The notes under the pieces are model-generated. The model made no database searches. It saw nothing but the letters and a program-made list of their open reading frames with translations, and was not told the DNA's origin. Position numbers and translations under genes: made by a program. From Trochalopteron elliotii (lineage: Eukaryota; Chordata; Aves; Passeriformes; Leiothrichidae), in NCBI GenBank assembly GCA_024734555.1, contig JANPWX010000097.1:2341048-2405047 (forward strand): a DNA stretch of 64,000 bases, in the 5' to 3' direction. Below, one piece after another: positions 40,101 to 52,687 of this stretch (its first letter is position 1; every line of letters starts with the position of its first letter).

Positions 40101-43100
40101 GGGGAAATAGTGTTTACTGCAACAGGAGAGGCATCCCTAGTGTTGCTAAAACAATTTACTCTTCAGTTCTGAAGTACACGCCTGAGAAACACAAGGGGAA
40201 ACAGTGGCAGACAAGGCATTCAGTATCAGTGTGCATCTGCCCCCTGCAAAGCTCATAACTTAACCTTGTCAAATTAAAATCGTGTCTGCTGAATCCTCTG
40301 AAATAGGAAATGCTCAAAACTGGAGAGGAATTCAGCTTAATTCCTAACCTTTGCAATGGTCTGGCTTCCCCATTTGTATTTAATGAGAAGGTCTAGACTG
40401 AACATTAAAATCAATATGCTTAGAGAGCAACAAGAGTAAATAGACTCCTTCAGTTTAAGGGGGGCAACAGACAGCTATTGCAAGCCAGCCTGGTGCCTCT
40501 GCAAAACAGGGATGAGGGCTATTAGGAGCTGTAGAAAAACCAACACTTTTCACGTCTGTTTGTTATCTGCATTAAGGCTGCAGCTACTCAGCACACCCTA
40601 CATTTATCAGTTCTTAATGTTACTGAATAGTTAAATACTGGAAGAATTAACTGGGAAAACAGAAAATCTAGTTCAGCTATCTGCAGTAGACCAGCTTCCT
40701 TCAGTACAGACATGGCTTAGCTGATGTCCCCAGTAGGGATAATTGGCTGGAACAGCAGAGACCCCACTCTGTTCCTGCACTGACCCATCAGTTTTGTTGA
40801 GGTACAATATTAGGTTTGGCTTCAATAGCCTGAGTGCCTTGGGGCTGATGAGCCAGTGCAGACTACTGGAAGCAGCACCAAGTTGGCATCACATGGCATC
40901 AGCCAAGCTCCACAATCCACCTGAGTGGCACCTGCACTAAACCGGGTGGTGACACAAGCCCTTTGGGTACCTGCATGATGTTTGCACTGCAAGCCTGCAC
41001 AGCTAGAAAGCCTGAGCTGATTTGCTGACAGTGTGCCCAAAATCCAAAGCCTGTTAGTCTCCTTATCCTGCAAGGCGTTAACCACTCTCAGAGATGAGCT
41101 GCCAAACACAAGGTAGCTTTACCTGCTGCATCCTGTACCTAAAAAAAATTTGAAAGGGCTCCTGTGGCAAAGATGCTGACCCTCAGAAACATTTACTCAA
41201 GTAATCTCCTACATAGCAATTCCCCACACAAACTTCTGGAATGTTCTCCATGAAAGCTGTAATTCCCCATTACACACTGCTATACACCAGTTAAAGATGT
41301 TCAACAAAAATAAGTTGTAGCAAAAGCTTTCCTGCTACACAATATAACACTAAGTTTTGTGACTTCATGTTTTCATCTTACAAGCACAGAAGAGACTGTT
41401 TTCCCCAAAATGCACTGTATATAGCTCTTCAAAGAGCAGCTCACAATGCCCTAGAGCAGATTTCCAAGGACACATTCCCATCTCTTGCCAGTTCCTACTG
41501 CAACAGCAGTACCTTGGCTGAACAAAGAGGATTCCACTTGCCTGCTGCACACAGTGACTTCTGTCAGAGTTTGGAGAGCTGAGCACAAACAGCTCCAGTC
41601 AGGCTGGATCAAGGCTTCTCAGCAGCTGCAGCACAGCTTGAGCATTTACCGCAGCCAAAATGAGGGGAAGGGAAAAGGACAGTCACATTGCCCTCAACTC
41701 CGGGATAGGAAAATTGATTTGGAGGCAATAAAGCAATTCAGGATGATGGGTGACAATGTTTAACACTTCACTTACTCTACCTGCCCTGCTCACTTCATCC
41801 AGAGATGATACCACCCCAATGTACCCTTCTTCTCTTCCCAAAAAACAAGGCAAAAACTTTTCTCTGTCACCTCAATGCCATAGGAGTGGGGCACAGAGCA
41901 AAAAGATGGTAGCTCCAACCAAGCCTCTCCAGTTGCTTAAACATTTCCTCACTAAAAGGAGCAAGAACAGCTTTGGTACCTCAATTGGACCATGCAGAAG
42001 CAGCAGAAACACCAACAGGAAGAGGTAACAGGGCTGCACTGCTACTAGAATCTCACTAGGGTGGATGTGGCTGCACTGAACAGGGTAAGAGTATCTGTCC
42101 TACTCCAGCCTACACAGGGGGAATTGTCCTCAGGAAATAAATTTAGAGTTTTTAACTTTCGTTGACAAAACCAGATTTCTTTCATTCAGATCACTTTTTC
42201 TGTCAGCAGTTATATTTAGAAGTCCAAGTAAATTGTCAACTTAAGTACATAATGAAATTATTATTTTAGATCTAGAACTACATTCTGGTGACAGAATGCT
42301 CAGGAACTAGTTTTCTTTTTGTATAAACTTTCTAAACTAAAAAAAAATTAGGACTAAAAAGCTTACTTCCTTAATTTTCTTTCTGTAACAGATGAGGAAA
42401 CATTGTGATCGCAGAGACATTAAGATTGCCTAAAAATACAGAGAGAGGACTGTAAGCAATCTTTCAAGCATAATTCAGTAAGAATAACATTAATGTGATG
42501 TAAGATTACACATCATAGAAAACTTCACAGTAAGCTACCCAATAGCTGTCACACAGACACTTTAGGTGACTGAGGACAAAGGTATCAGTTCATTTGTGGG
42601 CAACTTTTCAGTTTAGATCCTGCTAAAGATCTGTTTAAACACACAGAATAACTGAATTATAGTCTTCCTAAAAGAAGACCCATTTTTCATTCAATGTTAG
42701 GGGAAAAAAGCTAAGTGTCGTGAAAATGGACTTTATTACTTTCAGTATGTCTACTCAGACAAGACTCTCATCAAACCTGTACACAGACATGAGATTTTCA
42801 GCAACTGCAAAGATATTTGAAGAAACAATGGAGAAACAAAACATATTTGTTAATAAGATTCACACAGAGCCTAAGGAAGCCACAGCCTTGAATAGAGGAA
42901 AGGATCAGAATATTTACAATTAATTTTGAAAGCTTGTGTATGCTGCTGGGTTTTTACTCAGTAAATCATGATCTCACACACTAAGAACAGAAGTGAAGGT
43001 AGTAGCAACTGAAGCTGATGTACTTCAGCTTCATAAATTCTTTTTTAAGGCATCTAACCTAAAGTCTGGAAACTAATAAAGTCTACTCAACATAAACAGC

Positions 43101-46100
43101 ACAAATCCTCCATTATTACAGGAGGTTTGCAACCTCAAGTGTCTTTAGTATCAAAGGGAATTATTACCTCTCAAATCAATAAAGACCGCAGAAAGCATTA
43201 ACATAAATTAAATCAGAAATCAAGAATTTCTAATCCAAAACCAAATAGTCAGTATGATTTCTTCCCCTTCAACCAGGCCTCGACTGTCTTTTTAAAGATG
43301 ACTTTAGCTTGAAGATGAGAAAGAAGAGCAGAGTTATTAAACTCTGCAGGTGCTTTATAACCAATTCTGTTAAAAAAACAAATCATACCCCAAACTGAGT
43401 TAATTTCTCTAGTGTTTTGAATTTTAAACAGACAGAATTAACAGTTTTTTAGGTTTGCTATTTTAAGCATGTGACATGCTGTATTTTCATTACTTTTTCC
43501 AAATGAATACCACAGTAGCTTCTTATTTTTATAGAAGGGTATGAGATAACTGAGATTCAGACTGGAATATCTGAGCTCAAGAAATGAAGTATATTATGGG
43601 TGATAATTAAAGTTTTTTTGGTTGTTGCCCACCCAGCACCTATCAACTGTGCAATTCCAGAAAGAATTCCCCCTCATCACATCAGTTGCCGTTAGCAAAG
43701 GCAAGGACAGAGAGGAGAGCTGGGGACAGAAAGCTGTAGACCAGAGCTAAAATCCCCGAGTGTTGTGAGACTGAACAGAGATCCAGGCTACACAGCACAG
43801 CTGTATACCACCCCCACATAACTCACATTTCATGTCCCTTTGAGGAAGATTTTTAAAAAGCCAAAAGAAGCAGATTGATGGGCAAGTTAAAATCATTTTG
43901 CACCAGGAACCAAACCATTTAACACTTCCAGTGCCCACTGTCTCTCTAGCAGAGAGACACCAGCTGTAACGTAGCAAATCTTTCCAAAAAAGAGGTCAAG
44001 CAAGTGCTTTGCTTTTCACAGCAACATCACTGAGAGTTACATGCACAAACCAGAATTCCCACCTACTGGTGGGGTAGAAACACACAAGGCTGGGATGGAG
44101 TGTCCACAGGTGAGCCTGTTATGCCACACAGCCAGGCTCCCACCACACAAGGGGCAGCAGGAGGGCCCAGACAGGAACAATAAGCCTACCTGTACACTTC
44201 CCATGACATTTACCACTTTTCAAGATGAATAAGCCAGGAAGGTATGTGCTAGCAGCCTGTCTCTAGGTGCCCTTCCTCCCCCTCCTGAGAAGCAGTAAGA
44301 AAATATTGCTACTCAAAGCCACTTTCCCACCTCCACAGGTCAAGGTGCAGCAGTACCACAGCCCCAAGAACCCACAGGGATGCTATGCTTCCATATTCAC
44401 CATGCAGCTAATGTTGCTTCCCTGGAGTACAGCAATACTAGCACAAACACCATAGCCACAAGCGCAGAGAAGGCTTCTGCATAACCAGCCCGCAATAATT
44501 TAAAGCCCCTCCTTCCTGTAACAAGGATCACTTGGGTGGGGGCCACCTGAAGGAGAACCACCTGCTCCCAGGCTCCAGGGGGAAAGAGCAGCACTCCTGG
44601 TGTTAGTGCTGGGAGCACTTTCCAGGAAGGGCTTTCTGGCAAAAAGGGAAAGGTTGCTGGTTTTGATCTCTTGTTGTGGGCTGGACACACATCCTACCCT
44701 GAGCAATGACAGAGAGTGCTTGTAGCAGAGGAAATGCAGAGAGCTGTGTAGTCTCACATCTGACCCATGGGGCTGTCAGTCAGATGAGCACTGGCTGATT
44801 GATATTTTGATTCAGATGTGTATTAAATTGTAGTGACTTGCTTACAGTGGGATTTTTGGTTTCTAGCAAGAATGATTGAGAGAAAGAGGGTACAACAGAA
44901 TTAATCCCAGCTAGCAAAAAACCCCTGGTGTTTTAAGATATGGATTTCCTGGGTCTTTTTTTATCATCCATTTGCTGTCTTTCCATCAAGAGAGTTTGAA
45001 AAGCTCTGGAACACATATAGTATATTATTTGTTCCAAAATCAATGTTTTTCTTGTCTGTAACTAAAATTAAGTCTGCAGTAGAATTTTACATTTCACTGA
45101 TATTTGATGTTCCCTTATATATTATGATTTCTGTGTTCTCCTTCAAGACATTACATGTCCCTAACTTGCTTTTGTGTTTCTCAAAATAATTTAATGTCCA
45201 ATTTGTGAAGCAAGGCATGAAAAGCAAAAGCTTGCCAAACTCAGTGTATGAGTACTGATCAATAAAACTTATTTGTATTAGAAAAGAAACACAGTTGTTC
45301 TGCAAGCATAGCTGAATTTATTATCATGAGTTACTTTTAAAGCAGCTTCCAAAGAAGTTTCAAGGCCTCACACACAGGTGGCCAAATGAGCCTGACCACC
45401 AGCTGACCAGAGATTTAAAAAAACAAAAATCAGACCAGGGTTGCAGCTGTTCCACAGCAGTACTCCACCAGAGAATGCAGGGCAATGATGACCAGAGGCA
45501 AACCCGTCTTAGGTTGTGCAAATGAGGCACAATTCTCCTTGGAAGGAGAATTCTGCAAGAGCAGTCATGCTGCTAGATTTCAAAACAAAGATCCCCCTGG
45601 CCTCATTAGAACCTTTCAAACAGACATATGGGGCTCTCAGCTCCTGTTACCCACTAGAATTTGCTTTTCAAACTTCAGCAGATTTGTATAAAACTGAGGT
45701 AATGGCAGAAAGAATAATAGAAACATATTCAAGTTTAGCTGGATTGAACAGTCTCTTAAGACAATTCAAACCTAGAACAGGGTGATAAAAGTTCCTCACA
45801 GCACTTTCATCCACACTCAATAAGCAATAAAACAAAATGGACAGGATAACTCCTCCCTCATTTCCCAACTTCACTTAATATATTCATACTCATGTTCATT
45901 GTCTCAGAGGTCCAGTATTCTCCACTCCCTAGCTTCATTATGCCTATCTGGGTCTTCAGGATTCAATTAACTACTACACAGAGTGATTGCCTTCAGCTGA
46001 TTTACAGAGGCTGAAGTTGGGAGTTAACCCTGAATGTTCATATGTTCAGCTAACCTGGACCATCCCACGAGTGTCACTGGTAGGCACCTTTATGGCCTTT

Positions 46101-49100
46101 ATAATGCTGACAAAAGTCCTGTGCACTTCCTCACAGGAACTCCATATTCAATCAACCCTTCTCCACAAGGAAATATATATCCCCTTGCCTTCTCCAACAG
46201 CAGACTAAACTGATGTCTTTGGAATACAGCTTTTGACTGGAGCGAGCTCCAACTTTCCACCACTAAGGGCTATGCACATCAAACTGGCACCTCAAAGGAC
46301 ACCACATCAACCTGCTGTCACCCTCCTGCTTCCCAGGTGACTGCCAGGTGTGGGCTGTCTGATACCTCCTGTGACAAGTGCACAGTGCCCAGGCCATGTC
46401 GCCCACTGCTGTGGAAATTTTCAATAAATGCATTGAATTTCTTCCCATCCTCTCAACTAGAAAGCATTTTAAAGTTTTTTTCTAGAGGCAATTATCAAGG
46501 TCAGTGAAGAGGAACTGGATTCTAAATTATTTGCAATGCAGAACAACATACCTTGTAAGATTAAAAAAACAAACAAACCAACAAGCACACAGGAAGATAG
46601 AAAAATAGTGTTCGCCTATAACAAAATAATTACAAAATAATGAGCATCCAGATTAATTGGTATGTTCTTCTTACTCTATATACAGAGCTTACCCCCAGTG
46701 CTTTTCTACCCCATACTGTATTCTTTTATATTAAAATGTTTTCTAGGAAGCAAACAGACAGAAGTGTATTGCAGAAATTGCATTTCCTTTTCAGTGCTGA
46801 AGATTCATTGCTACCCTTTTGCCCTGGAGAAATTTTAACTCATACTTACCTCTCTTCACACCACTTGTCCTTAATCATTACTTTCTGGATGGAAATACAC
46901 CTCAGTCTTGCTGAAAAGCTGCCTACCTAGCCTTTCATAAAACATATGAAATTTCACCAAGATAAAGAGAAGAGGCGTTTAATGACTGTGTGTAGTGTCT
47001 CAAATGTTCAGCAGATGGATAGGAGTCCCAAGACCCAGTCCTGTCAGCAGAGTGCTGGTTTGTGCAAAGGGAAAGAGCAATACAAACAGCTGATGCAAAC
47101 CAAACCAGACTGTTCTGCCAGGTGAGGGACTTTCATGAGTGATGGGAAATGTGAATCCTCTTGGGCAGAAAATGGAGCTAAATAAAGGATCCCTACATTC
47201 CAAGTGAATGTTTAAACCCTTAACTAAAACAATGTCGCCTCATAGGGGATTTTTTAGTATTTGCATTTCTTTTTTTGCACAATTTCCTTATATCCAACTT
47301 TCTAAGGGCATTTGTACTTTTTGAAGCCAGTGGGATTCTATGCTTTCACTCAACACTAGCTGGAGTATTTTTCCACCTCTCTGCAAAGGTGTTACTCTCT
47401 GTCTCATGTCTTCAGATTTCTTACCAAAGTTGTCACAATTCAAGTGTCCGTTTAACATCTCTAAGTAATCTGACAGAACAGTGTCATGCAGTATTATGTA
47501 ACAGTAAAAGCTGGTTTAGATCCCATCTATCCTGGCTTTGAAAATGAGCTTTAAGTCCAAGTAAGATCATTAGGATCAGAGTATATTACAAACTAGAAGG
47601 TTGTAAAATGACGTTAACTGGCAGAAGTAAGCAGGAATTTCTATCAAGTAAAGAAGGACTCTTCAATCCACTGTTCAATCCCAGTCAAGTGAAACTGCTA
47701 CGTAAATCATCTTAGTCCAGTCTGACATTGGTGTCCAATTAGGATTAGGACTGGTTTTACACATGCTCAAACTTTCCTAAACCTTTCCTAGTATCATAAA
47801 GATAGAACAAAGGAAAATTATGCTTATGGATCCTCAAAAGTTTTAAAATATAATTACTTGCCAGAGGATTCTACAAACAGGACTTGAAAGTGAGGCTCAG
47901 AAGTATCTTTATCACATGATCTATCTACATTTTCAGTGTCAGACAAACACAGCAAGGAAAATGCATTTTGTTTTAATGATTTGCTTGACTTCATACAGAT
48001 GCTAACACACTGCAATCAGAAATCTTTATTTTTTTTCTATGTAAATGAGTCTACATCTTGCACAGATTTCCTCAAATATATTGCAATATATTAGCATAAA
48101 TCAGATTTGTTAAGAAAATCTTTTTACACTCCAGAAGTTTTCAAAATAGGAATAGAGACTCATGTATGTGCTGCAGGGACTGCTCTGATGTATGAATCAC
48201 TGCTTCTAGAAATCCATCTAGGTACAGATTCATAATATCTTAATGATCTTTCTTGAAAAAGAAGCTCTACTAATGCAATGAGAAGCTCATGTTCTACTCC
48301 CTTCCTGTTGTACCTGATATCCTGTGCCAACCACTATAAGAACAGGAAACCTTTGTTCTTGGTGAGATGCTTCAAGGATTATACTTTTGCCAAGATAATC
48401 GTTAGCCCTTATTGTAACCTCCTGCATACAGTGGACACAGGAAGTTACCTCAGGAGTCACCTGTACAACGTGAGCTGGTCTCACTCCTCAGATTTAGGGG
48501 TGGAAAAATTTTTAGGAGAAGTCAAAGCTCTCTAGTAAACCAGTCCTGTATGTAAAGATTTGTAGCTTTGCAGCTGAACAGGACTGGTCAAACAACCTTC
48601 AAATGTTTCAGCAGTTCACTTCTATGAAACCAAATCTGAAATTACATTGATAAAAAAATCATGCTAGCAACCAATATCTGCTACATATACCATTTCTAGC
48701 CCATAAACCTGAAAGAGAAGACAGTTTCAGAGGGACCAAAATTACTTTGCCGATGGCACAGACCCAATTATGAAATTCCTGGACACATTTTATTCTGCCT
48801 AGTTTAGTTAATTGCACTGATACACTGAAGAAGGAAATCCAGCCCTTTTCCTTTTCTAAGTAAGGGCACAACCAGTTTTTCAGAAATTGAGTTTGTCTTA
48901 TTTCCCCAGAGATCATTAAAAAGTACTCTACTTAATGCTTTTGTTGAGGGTTTTTGCTTGGGTTTTTTTATGACAGTTAGCTATATGTGCATGTCATTTT
49001 TCAGTGGCTTCCACAACAATCCTGCAATGCTTAGTATTAGGATACATGTTCTTAGGCACCTTGCTCAATAAAATAGACACACATGGAGTCATTAAATATC

Positions 49101-51025
49101 TCTGATTTATCATTTGATTGTAATATTGTAATGATTGTTGATCCGTGTGTTGTGTAATGTGGAAGAATATTTGCTGTAGCTACCTTAATTGTGAATTTGC
49201 ATTATCTCAGTTTTTAAATTGTTCAAAAAAAAGGAGTTTTATCTTAGAATTTTGCTGTTTTCAAAATCCCTAAGTTCTAACTCATATTTAAAACTTGTTG
49301 TTTTAAATAATTCCTTTTACTGCTTCTACTGGAAATAATCGTAAATATATTTCTACTGTTTAAGTATTTGACGGCTCAAATGTTCCAGAAAAAAGAAAAT
49401 ACATTTACCATTTCTATAGGTCACCAATAACATCCTGTACACAGCTCTGAATCATCATTCAGTTCAGTTAATTGGGGTTTGAGAAATGTTATTTTCTCAT
49501 GCCAGGATATTCTGACCTGAGTAATTACTGGTACAATTTCTACTCTAATATCATAAACCCCATTATGAGCAATAATACAGCTCCACAATAGACTGCTGAA
49601 AGAAAAAAAAATATTATCCATGTTGAGTAGTATATGAGACAGTATTATTTTCAAATAGTGTCTTAGTCACCTGTCTGTTAGCACTGGAGAGGCAAAAGCT
49701 TATTTGAATAATTATGATTTCTCAGTATCATTAAAACCAGAAAAATGTTGTTCATGACATCCTAAGTAATTTGCAAAACATTCTTGCAAGCTTTGCTGCA
49801 ATTTGCCTTGAAACATTACTGAGACATGGTTGACTAGATGTTTCCTACATAAAGAAATGGAAACCATTTCTGTGAGTGTATTATCTTGCCACGTATCGTG
49901 ACCAAGCAGTTAAATCACATGGCTAAAAACAATCCCAGGCAAACAGCTGCCCTGACTTAGATGTATATCTAATTACTAGACCTCTCAGACAGCACTCTCC
50001 AAACAGTTTTAACAGAGACAATTTTCCTCCTTTGTCTCCTCTTCTGCTTGGTTCCAGCTAGAGAATTCTGTTCCTGATCAACAGATACAAAATCTGCCAT
50101 AGATCACCAGTGGAATCAATTAACTCCTTTACGTTTGGCCCAGCCTATTCACTGCAGTCATACCTATTTCACAAAATAAGCAAATAACTTAAAAATTTCT
50201 ACAGCTTGTCTACTTCTTTCTCTCCACATGTTATTGACTGGATAAATCCCTGTGAGTCTGCCATCTGTTTTCAAGTCTCTAACACTCAGAGACCTGGAAT
50301 TAGGAGTAAAAAATCCACCAAGAAGACCAGTCCCTCCAAGTCTCAAAGTACTGCCTCACAGTAGCTCTCAAATTGCAGAATTTATTTCAAAGAAAATCTC
50401 ACACCTCTAACAAAGCTTTAGGGAAAAAGGTCCACATGTGCATCAGGCTTTGCAGACAGAGGCTGCAGGGAGGATCTCAGTCTCTGGGAGAACTTGATGA
50501 AAGAGCTTATTTTGCTTGCTGAGTAGGAAACCCTGTGAAGTAGGAAAGTTTCTAAGGGGCCAGTGTTCTTAGTTGGTGGGTACGTCACAGAAAGAAGCCC
50601 TTTGGGATGACTGATAGCACAGCTTTCCACCAGCTCCAGCGTACAAGGTTTTTGAGGACAGCAATGATTCATCTCCACATGGGCATTGCAAGTTGTCTGG
50701 GGGAATTGGAATCTTATAAGAAGCGTTTCAAAATGCATGCTGACTTGCCTTGTTGCTATAAATTAATACATTTTGAAAGCAGATGCGTGACATTATTTTC
50801 AGACTCTGTTTCTCCTGCAGTCATTTTATTTGTGAAACAGCACCTGTAGGAACAAAACATTGTTATTTATAATTTTGCTCTCTGTCACATAAACAAATCC
50901 TCTGCCAAATCCCTAACAATACTGTGCAACAAAACAGAGCAAATAATGCTGCAAATCTAATTTAAGCTAATACAGGCAGCACTAAATGAGGTTCTGGTCA
51001 TGGCTGATTTTACTTCTCTGTAATC

Positions 51026-51090
51026 TGCAGCGAGTCACTTGGTCCTTTGGTTTCTTTCCCTCTTCTGTAAAATCCAGAATAGGAAGGCCA
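51026..51090 (+). mobile_element. Possible MIR-type SINE core fragment
   Basis: The run GAGTCACTT..CTTTGGTTTCTTTCCCTCTTCTGTAAAAT resembles the MIR core (AAGTCACTT..CTCTGAGCCTCAGTTTCCTCATCTGTAAAAT) in order and spacing. MIR copies are ancient and sparse in birds. The match is by eye from remembered consensus and may be chance. Confidence 0.42.
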
Positions 51091-51956
51091 TAAGGTAAAC
51101 AAGGTACAAGTTCAGATTAGAAGTACAAGCACTCTCACAATTTCAGAACTGTTTTGTCTGAAATGCTAATGTTTTGATCCAGCTACAACAGAACAATGCA
51201 CAGCACTGCACTGTGATATTCTTGGACATGCAAATATATTGGCTGCATTAGGAATATTTTCTGGTGGTTGCTAAAGCCTAGAAAAGGCTCACTGAGAAAT
51301 AAAATTCAGACCTGTAGAAAATGGTTGGCTTGAAAAGTTTTTCTCCCAGTTCAGAAATGGAGCCAATGATCACAGGGTAGACAGATGAGATTCGGAAATG
51401 TTCTGGATGGATCCTGGAACAAATCAGCTATTTGGTCAGCCTATACACATCCAGTATGTCACCTGGACTGATAGTCTTCTCTTCTAACCAAATCTCACTT
51501 TTCACTTCACAAACTGGAAAAGATTTCTCAAAAGTAAAATGTTTCCCAAAAAGTCACAGCTAACAGAATCTGAAACTGTTTATTGTCTCGTATAAATGAC
51601 ACCAACTGTACAATTTTCTCTTTTTTATAAACTACCCTGAAATGCTTCTGAGAGCAGGTCATATGGCAGCTAATTCCAGAAAAATATAAAGTCTGGGATA
51701 AAATTTGGTAATAAACTGTCTGGTCCAGTCAGGCTGCATCGTGGCATGCTCTCTATCTCAGAGTCTTTGCATCTAATTCTCCATGTGGAATAATGAAAAT
51801 AAAGACAAAACTTCCTATGGAAATGTAACTACTTTTCTAAGGCAAAACTACTTCATTAAGACGGTTTTCCCTGCAAATCTTTCTGCTCTGTCACTTGAAT
51901 GCCAATTCCAGTTGTCTTGTAATACTAATGTCCTTTAATGAAACTGAAGTTGACTG

Positions 51957-52683
51957 TGTAAGAAACAGAGTGACAATTTCTAAATTCAATTTTGCCTTGC
52001 CTATAGTGGGGCTTTTCTCTATCGTTTAGCTCAAACCAGTAAAGAAACAAAATAACAATTTCTAAGTTCAGTTTTGCCTTGCCTGTAGTGGGGCTTTTCA
52101 CTGCCGTTTAGCTCAGACCGATTGTTATGGTAATTAGAAATATCTTCCCTAAATGTTTTCTGTCAAATGTTAATTACCTGAAACCCCTTCCTTTGTAACT
52201 GTCCTTGCTGCCACTCCTGCCACAGCAACCATGGCTCAGGCCATAACAACCACTGAAACAAACCTGGCATCGCCCTACATGCAGATGAAAAGACCTCAGG
52301 TGTTTGTGGGACAAAATTCGAACTTAAAACCCCTAAAAAAACAACGAGCCAACACAAACCAAAAACTAAAAATAGCCACTCTAAGTCAGCAGAACCATGG
52401 AGAGCCTCACACCAACCAGACCTGAGTTCCAGCTTGTCACCATAACTTCAGAAGTATCTCATACACAGGACTCCCCCAAGCTTTCCAAAGAATCAGTGGA
52501 TTTTCCAGGGACTCCTGTGAGAGGGAAACCCCCAGCTCGGCCGTGTGGAAGAGCTGATCGTCTCCTCCTCTGCATCGTCCATCGGGAGCAGTGGTGGCAT
52601 GCGCGGCCCCTCAAGCCCCCCACCTAGAGCTGATCTTAATAAAGGCATTAAAAAGGAGCAAGTCTCCTTGCCCATTTATTTCA
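51957..52683 (+). mobile_element. Solo LTR of an endogenous retrovirus (class I-like)
   Basis: Seen: a 727-bp stretch begins TGTAAG and ends TTTCA, with the 4-bp sequence ACTG immediately on both sides (51953-51956 and 52684-52687). Near its right end is AATAAA (about 52639), followed by AAGGAGCAAGTCTCCTT, a small stem-loop, and a T-rich tail, the usual R/U5 layout in plus orientation. The left end holds a tandem duplication. The right part (about 52500-52620) is richer in CpG and G+C than the flanks. No gag, pol or env sequence and no primer-binding site follows, so this is a lone LTR left by recombination. Known: gammaretrovirus-like (class I) elements make 4-bp target duplications. The class is inferred only from that and is uncertain. 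Small open frames inside it (52231-52425 and 52397-52627) are not taken as genes. Confidence 0.7.
51959..52122 (+). repeat. 82-bp tandem duplication at the 5' end of the LTR
   Basis: Two adjacent copies share GAAACA, ACAATTTCTAA, TTCAATTTTGCCTTGCC, TAGTGGGGCTTTTC and CGTTTAGCTCA with scattered substitutions. Matching words are 82 bp apart (for example ACAATTTC at 51973 and 52055). Direct repeats in this position of an LTR (U3) are typical of retroviral enhancer duplications. Here the copies have diverged, so the duplication is old. Confidence 0.85.
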
Positions 52684-52687
52684 ACTG

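Larger units (their letters stand above)
37023..51952. other. Intergenic region upstream of RPS6KA2
   Basis: About 15 kb of AT-rich sequence between the RPS6KA2 CpG island and the solo LTR. Apart from the E-box pair near 37176 and a possible MIR fragment near 51026 I see no exon, RNA gene or intact transposon. Open frames are short and occur evenly on both strands. A somewhat GC-richer patch at about 44040-44760 has overlapping open frames in both directions and no recognisable protein; it may be an old repeat. Confidence 0.6.

Noticed and set aside
52231..52627. Two short plus-strand frames in the LTR
   Set aside because: They lie in the U3/R part of a solo LTR and match no recognised protein.
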